From Labia minor (lineage: Eukaryota > Arthropoda > Insecta > Dermaptera > Spongiphoridae), in NCBI GenBank assembly GCA_963082975.1, contig OY720345.1:17572491-17636490 (forward strand): a stretch of 64,000 bases of DNA, in the 5' to 3' direction. Made by a program: the position numbers and the translations under genes. Shown here piece by piece: positions 59,824 through 64,000 of this stretch. The first letter of the stretch is position 1. Each line of letters begins with the position of its first letter. The notes below the pieces were generated by a model. It had not been told where the DNA came from, did not search any database, and worked only from the letters and a program-made list of their open reading frames with translations.

Positions 59824-62800
59824 TCAGAGGGTGGAGAGTTGTCTTAAATGGGAGAGGCGAGTCTCCAAATAAACATACGGGATTATACTTGTCACTAAAC
59901 TGAAAGCCAAAATGTAGAGTTTGAGCCAATTACATAAAATTCCATGAAGTGATAAAGACAGGGCCAGCCCTGAAAATCTAAAAAACAAATACAACCAATC
60001 AAATTCATAAATTTGTATAAAAAAGTGAGCTGAAATTGATAAGAAAACTACATATCAAGTAAAACCGAGGAATATGATGCACGCTTCAGATATTTCCAAA
60101 TTTAAAACGCTAAAACCTATTATTACATGATTATTGGTGTTAATAGTACTTGGAACTATCAAAGATACTTATAACATAAATTACAGCTTTATTCTCAAAA
60201 TAAAAACTACTAAAAGTTTCAATAAAATTTTCAACTTTTGCGAATTATCCAACATAACAAGGGTGGTGATATTACGGAGTCGCTGCGAGGGATATTGCTT
60301 ATGATAAATTACTTGGAAAACAAAAATAAAAACTTCTTAAGTTGAAATGTTTAAATATTAATTAGATAAGTTTAAAAAATTAAAAAAGTACATAACGTAA
60401 ATAATATACAATATTTACACAAGTATGTGACTATGAATTTTTCTCTCTAAGCTAAGGGAAAACGTGCGCCATATCCCTCAACGTGTAGAACAACAAATAG
60501 AATTTCCGAGATATAGAAAAAGCGCCATATCCCTTGGTTTTACCTTATATAAAAACAAATCAATTATTTTATTGCTATGATTTCTTACCTAAAAAAGAAT
60601 AGATAAGCACATGGTGCTTGCCAATTTTCTGGATAAATGTTCATTAAAAAACCTGCAATTAAAATAAGTATATTTATTAAAAATTAAAAATAATAATATA
60701 AAATAAATACTAGCTTCCTTACTAAAATTAAGTGTTTCCCATATTGCATTGCATACCCCCCATGCGGCAGCAATCACATAGAAAAGAGCAGCGTCATCAC
60801 CAGCTGGTTTCCAAAGAAGTAGGACCATCAATAAGCAACCGTGGAATGCTGATCCCACAACTATTAGAATAAAAAAACATATTCTCTTTAGAGATGAATT
60901 GTCTTTTTTATGCATCAGATCAGAGATTAGAGACTTACCAACCACCCAATGTCTACGTATATGTAATAACAAAAGGCTGAGTGTGAATCCTGCTAGACTT
61001 TGAAGAGCACCAAGACTCAAAAAGACAAGTGCAATGGTTGGTACACCAAGACTGCAGGCAACGTAAGACTAAAAATAATATTTATTAATTAAAAAAAGGA
61101 ATGTTCTATGAAAGAAGGCATTCATATTACCTTTGTAAAATCTGCAAGCATGAATCCTTGTTCAAGGCCAATGAATAAAGCAAGAGGAGCAGCAAGCTGA
61201 AGACGACGATCATAGAAAGAATCTCGGAGATCCTTTAATTTGTGGATAACGTTCAACATTCATTTTAGTGAAATATTATTAATAACAAACCACACAAAGT
61301 ATCAAAGAAAGTTAATAATATGAGATTTCTTTTTTAATAGGTAACTGGTACCTTCTGAAATTAATGGAGAATATTTGTATATTTATTGTAAATCCTATTG
61401 AGTTTTTTCATCATAAGTTAAATTTTAAATATTTTTTTAGTGAATATAAATATGGCAATGTTAGAATTAAAATACTATGAAACTATCCTGGAGACCTTAA
61501 TAAACTTCAAAGTTGACCGCAACAACAACGACTTTTGATGATCGTTGATTGCCTCCATCCTAAAATCCTAATATCTATCTCTATATCAGTGTTTCCCACC
61601 CCCCCAAGGGGTGCATTTTGATTGTAAATGGGGGCAATTCGAAAATAGACTCGATACAAGTTTAACCCTTTTTACTATTAAAAATTATGTATATGTTAGA
61701 TAGGGGGCATAAGAATTTTAGAAGGGCTTAGGTGGGGCATGGCAGAAAAAAGTTGGGAGACACTGCTCTATATTGTCAGTTCTCCGTATTATTTTCTAAA
61801 TTAATGTTATATATGTATGGTTTTAATAGTAATAATAATATAATTTTAAAAGTTGATACTATGATCCATATATTTAATTAATTATCTACAAAAACAAGAA
61901 ATTTATAAAGTTAACAATAATTGAATACAAAAATTTTTTTTCTAAGATCATTTCAAATTTTAGCTTATTATTTAAGGAACAAACTTCCAAAATTCAAATA
62001 AAGTGTACAAAAATTGTTTTATCTTTGTGAAATAATCATGAAATTGTTTATTAATTTTGGAGAATAATTAATTTGTTTCTGCTCTATTAGTTTTATTTTT
62101 GGTATGTAATAATTGGTAAATAGTATACCTTGAGAGCTCTTCTAAAAAGATTCGATTCCACTGGATCCTGATATGTAAAACTTTGTATTCTATCTTGAAG
62201 AAGTAATGTTATTGCTAAAGCCATTCCTGAACAACCAAGAAACACTGAAGAGAGCATCGCTTGAGTTTTACATGGCAACGCCTGAAATCAATAAAATATA
62301 CAAAAGTTAATAAAGAAAAATGAAATCAGTCAATAATAAATTTAAAAAAATAATTTAATACATTTATTAATTCTAATTTTAATTAAAAAAAAAATTTTAA
62401 AAAATGATTTAATAATGCAAAGTGTTTATGTATACCGTTCAGGGAAATAAATAATAATAATAACAATAATAATATATATATGTCATATTCTAAAAATAGA
62501 TATCTGAAAAAATAATGAATTTTAACAAAATAATTATATAAATTCTATTTATAAAATCTTATGATTAGTCATATGGAAAGAGATCCTGGAATATATGCAA
62601 CCAAAACAGCATGTCATATACCATGTATACATACATAAAGGGAGGTAAAATTTTTTAATATTTTCTTTAAAATAGAAGACAATACTTGTATTAATATTTC
62701 TCCATCGTCGTCAATTTCTTGAATGGATCCATTTTTAAATTCATCGAAAATCCGTTCAATTGAAAAAGTAGTAGCAGATCCTGAGCAAAGAGCGGCACCA

Positions 62801-63915
62801 CAAATTCGCTGATCTTGTTCATCGTTCGGAAACATGGCCTCCCATAAAAATGGTCCAAACGTTAACCAAGTGGTGTTACTATTATCATCCCACTCTGAAA
62901 AACTCTCCACAGGACCTATTTTAACAAAATATTTTTAAAAAAAAGGAAAAAAAAAATAAAAATTAATATAATTCTTACCATTTTCAGATAAATCAGGTAA
63001 AGTATACCAGAGAAGCCAAGCTACAAGGGCATTTCCGGCAACCAAACCAAAATCTTGTGCCACTTGAATCATACGAGATAATCTATAAATTTAAAAATTT
63101 GAAAATATTAACAACATTTTCTAAATATAAAAAAAATTATATAATATGTATTAGGTATGTGTAAATAATTATGATTTTTTTATGTTTTCGATTACCTTAT
63201 TAAAATTATTTCATTTGAGGAATAAAGAACAATTACATTTTTACCGACCGACGATGGAGATTTCTATATATCTCCACGAATCATGCATTTTTTTAACAGA
63301 AAAAAGTGTTTTTAGCATGATATCTGTCCGTCCATCTGTCCATTGTGTGTCCGTATAGACGTGTATATACAAGAACGACTCAAAGGATTATGATAAAATT
63401 TGGTTTATTTACTTAATGCATCAGTAACATGAATTCATCAACTTTTGGTTTATATCCGGAAACCGGAAGTGGTAGTTTCCAAAGTATTAATTTTATATTC
63501 ATTGTCGGAAAATATTTTACTTAAAATATAATAGTAATTAATAATTGAGTAATTAAATTAAAAATAAAAACCAAGATAATATAATTTAGTAATTTTAATT
63601 CTAGTTTTAAAGTTTTTTTTATACTTTATATATATATATATATATAATGTTAATTGGGAATTAATTTATTTCAAATCGTCGGTCGGTTCTGTGCCTGACC
63701 ACAGTTCATTTTTTTCTTTTTATTATTATTAGTTATTATTAAATTAAATTATTAAATTATTAATTATGTAAATTAAACAAACAAATAATTTTCTAGATTT
63801 TTTTTTGGCTTACTTATGAATGAGTGCTTCACTTTTTCCTGATTCGTCAAATTCTTGTTCATCAGCAGAAATTACATATGATAGTTTAGTAGCTAATGTC
63901 ATTAGAAATGTTATC
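59824..63915 (-). CDS. UNC93-like multi-pass membrane protein, 3' part (nine coding exons, 5' end off-window)
   Basis: Member of the UNC93 branch of the major facilitator fold. Characterised relatives are K+-channel regulators or trafficking factors; the substrate here is unknown. Exons (minus): 63814-63915, 62979-63082, 62686-62915, 62129-62281, 61131-61232, 60939-61068, 60723-60860, 60589-60652 and 59824-59977. All are GT/AG and frame-consistent, giving at least 391 aa. Family signatures: the luminal loop with ICGAALC, the central membrane segment after DRRLQLAAPLALF, IGLEQGFMLADFTK at the start of the C-terminal half, AAAWGVCNAIWETL, and IYPENWQAPC. About eight hydrophobic segments are visible; the first helices of the protein lie beyond 64000. 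The acidic loop between LPDLSEN and ALPCKT holds NNT- and NGS-type N-glycosylation sites. Introns carry a family A element, a hAT MITE and a family F element. The sixth intron (60861-60938) is stop-free and in frame. Confidence 0.92.
60059..60543. mobile_element. Family F element in last UNC93 intron
   Basis: Ends GTAAAACCGAGGAATATG and CATATCCCTTGGTTTTAC. The interior shares ATTATTGGTGTTAATAGTAC with the 21875 copy, inverted relative to it. It occupies most of the intron 59978-60588. Confidence 0.7.
60861..60938 (-). other. 78-bp stop-free, in-frame intron (exitron-like)
   Basis: On the gene strand the segment starts GTAAGTCTCT and ends TTTATTCTAATAG, canonical intron ends. Its length is a multiple of three and it has no stop in the reading frame, so retention would add 26 residues (GKSLISDLMHKKDNSSLKRI and six more). 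Removal gives HIRRHWVVVVGSAFHG, matching the short helix connection usual for the family. Confidence 0.65.
61587..61765. mobile_element. hAT-type MITE with perfect TSD in UNC93 intron
   Basis: Ends CAGTGTTTCCCA and TTGGGAGACACTG; flanking 8-mers CTCTATAT at 61579-61586 and 61766-61773 are identical. It is a short relative of the 546-1019 MITE, in the opposite orientation. Confidence 0.8.
63243..63704 (+). mobile_element. Family A element in UNC93 intron (A5)
   Basis: Starts ACCGACCGACGAT and ends ATCGTCGGTCGGT plus CTGTGCCTGACCAC. The outer 13 bases are a perfect inverted pair, and the (GTCC)n-like microsatellite follows the 5' end. It lies within intron 63083-63813. Confidence 0.8.
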
Positions 63916-64000
63916 CTAGAAAAAATAATTAATTTAAAAAGAATACAAATATAGATTGTATAAAATTAAATTATATTAAAAATTCAATTTGTATATCTTC

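Noticed and set aside
60589..61020. 143-codon unspliced frame as an independent small UNC93-related gene
   Set aside because: It reads through two introns; splicing at 60938/60861 and 60722/60653 restores the family sequence and joins the neighbouring exons.

Overview
This is a eukaryotic nuclear window, very AT-rich, with spliced genes (GT/AG introns from about 60 bp to 3.2 kb) and a dense load of small DNA transposons, Helitrons, mariner relics and non-LTR retrotransposon debris. A family AA15 lytic polysaccharide monooxygenase (LPMO), TATA plus TCAGT-type promoter signals and the mariner content point to an arthropod. A crustacean such as a copepod would fit, but the species cannot be fixed from the sequence alone.

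Three protein genes are secure, all on the minus strand. (1) An SRSF1/SF2-type splicing factor has coding exons between 7770 and 10073, encoding 266 aa. Its downstream flank (about 5450-7769) is strikingly rich in GGA on the transcribed-sense strand. (2) A copper LPMO of family AA15 has six coding exons between 20317 and 26639, encoding 331 aa. It has a signal peptide, the mature N-terminal histidine and a C-terminal transmembrane anchor. (3) An UNC93-like multi-pass membrane protein has its last nine coding exons between 59824 and 63915; its 5' end lies beyond the window. A fourth, probable gene is a single-exon 92-aa ORF on the plus strand (11830-12108). It has a TATA/initiator promoter and carries a CDK-site-like motif, a KEN box and a basic cluster.

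Region by region: 0.5-4 kb holds hAT-type MITEs with readable 8-bp target duplications and a 1.27-kb segment bounded by inverted ends of repeat family A. 5.4-10.3 kb is SRSF1, whose second intron contains a family A element nested inside a long-TIR foldback element (family D). 11-18 kb holds the small KEN-box gene and a three-unit tandem array of about 1.66 kb per unit. 20-26.6 kb is the AA15 gene, with repeats in its introns. 27.7-39 kb is framed by a large inverted repeat (arms of about 1.5 and 1.7 kb, loop of about 8 kb) containing a mariner relic, Helitrons and several copies of family B. 39-59 kb has no secure host gene. It holds mariner, DUF4817-type and LINE relics, a tRNA-derived SINE, a Helitron inserted into a family A element, and a cluster of family B copies. 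59.8-64 kb is the UNC93-like gene.

The three secure genes have unrelated roles (splicing, chitin or cellulose oxidation, membrane transport or regulation), and I see no operon-like logic. The points most worth following are the possible SRSF1 autoregulatory 3' region, the membrane-anchored LPMO with a proline-rich tail, the small KEN-box protein, and the repeat architecture (family B tandem array, giant inverted repeat, Helitron with a matching empty site).
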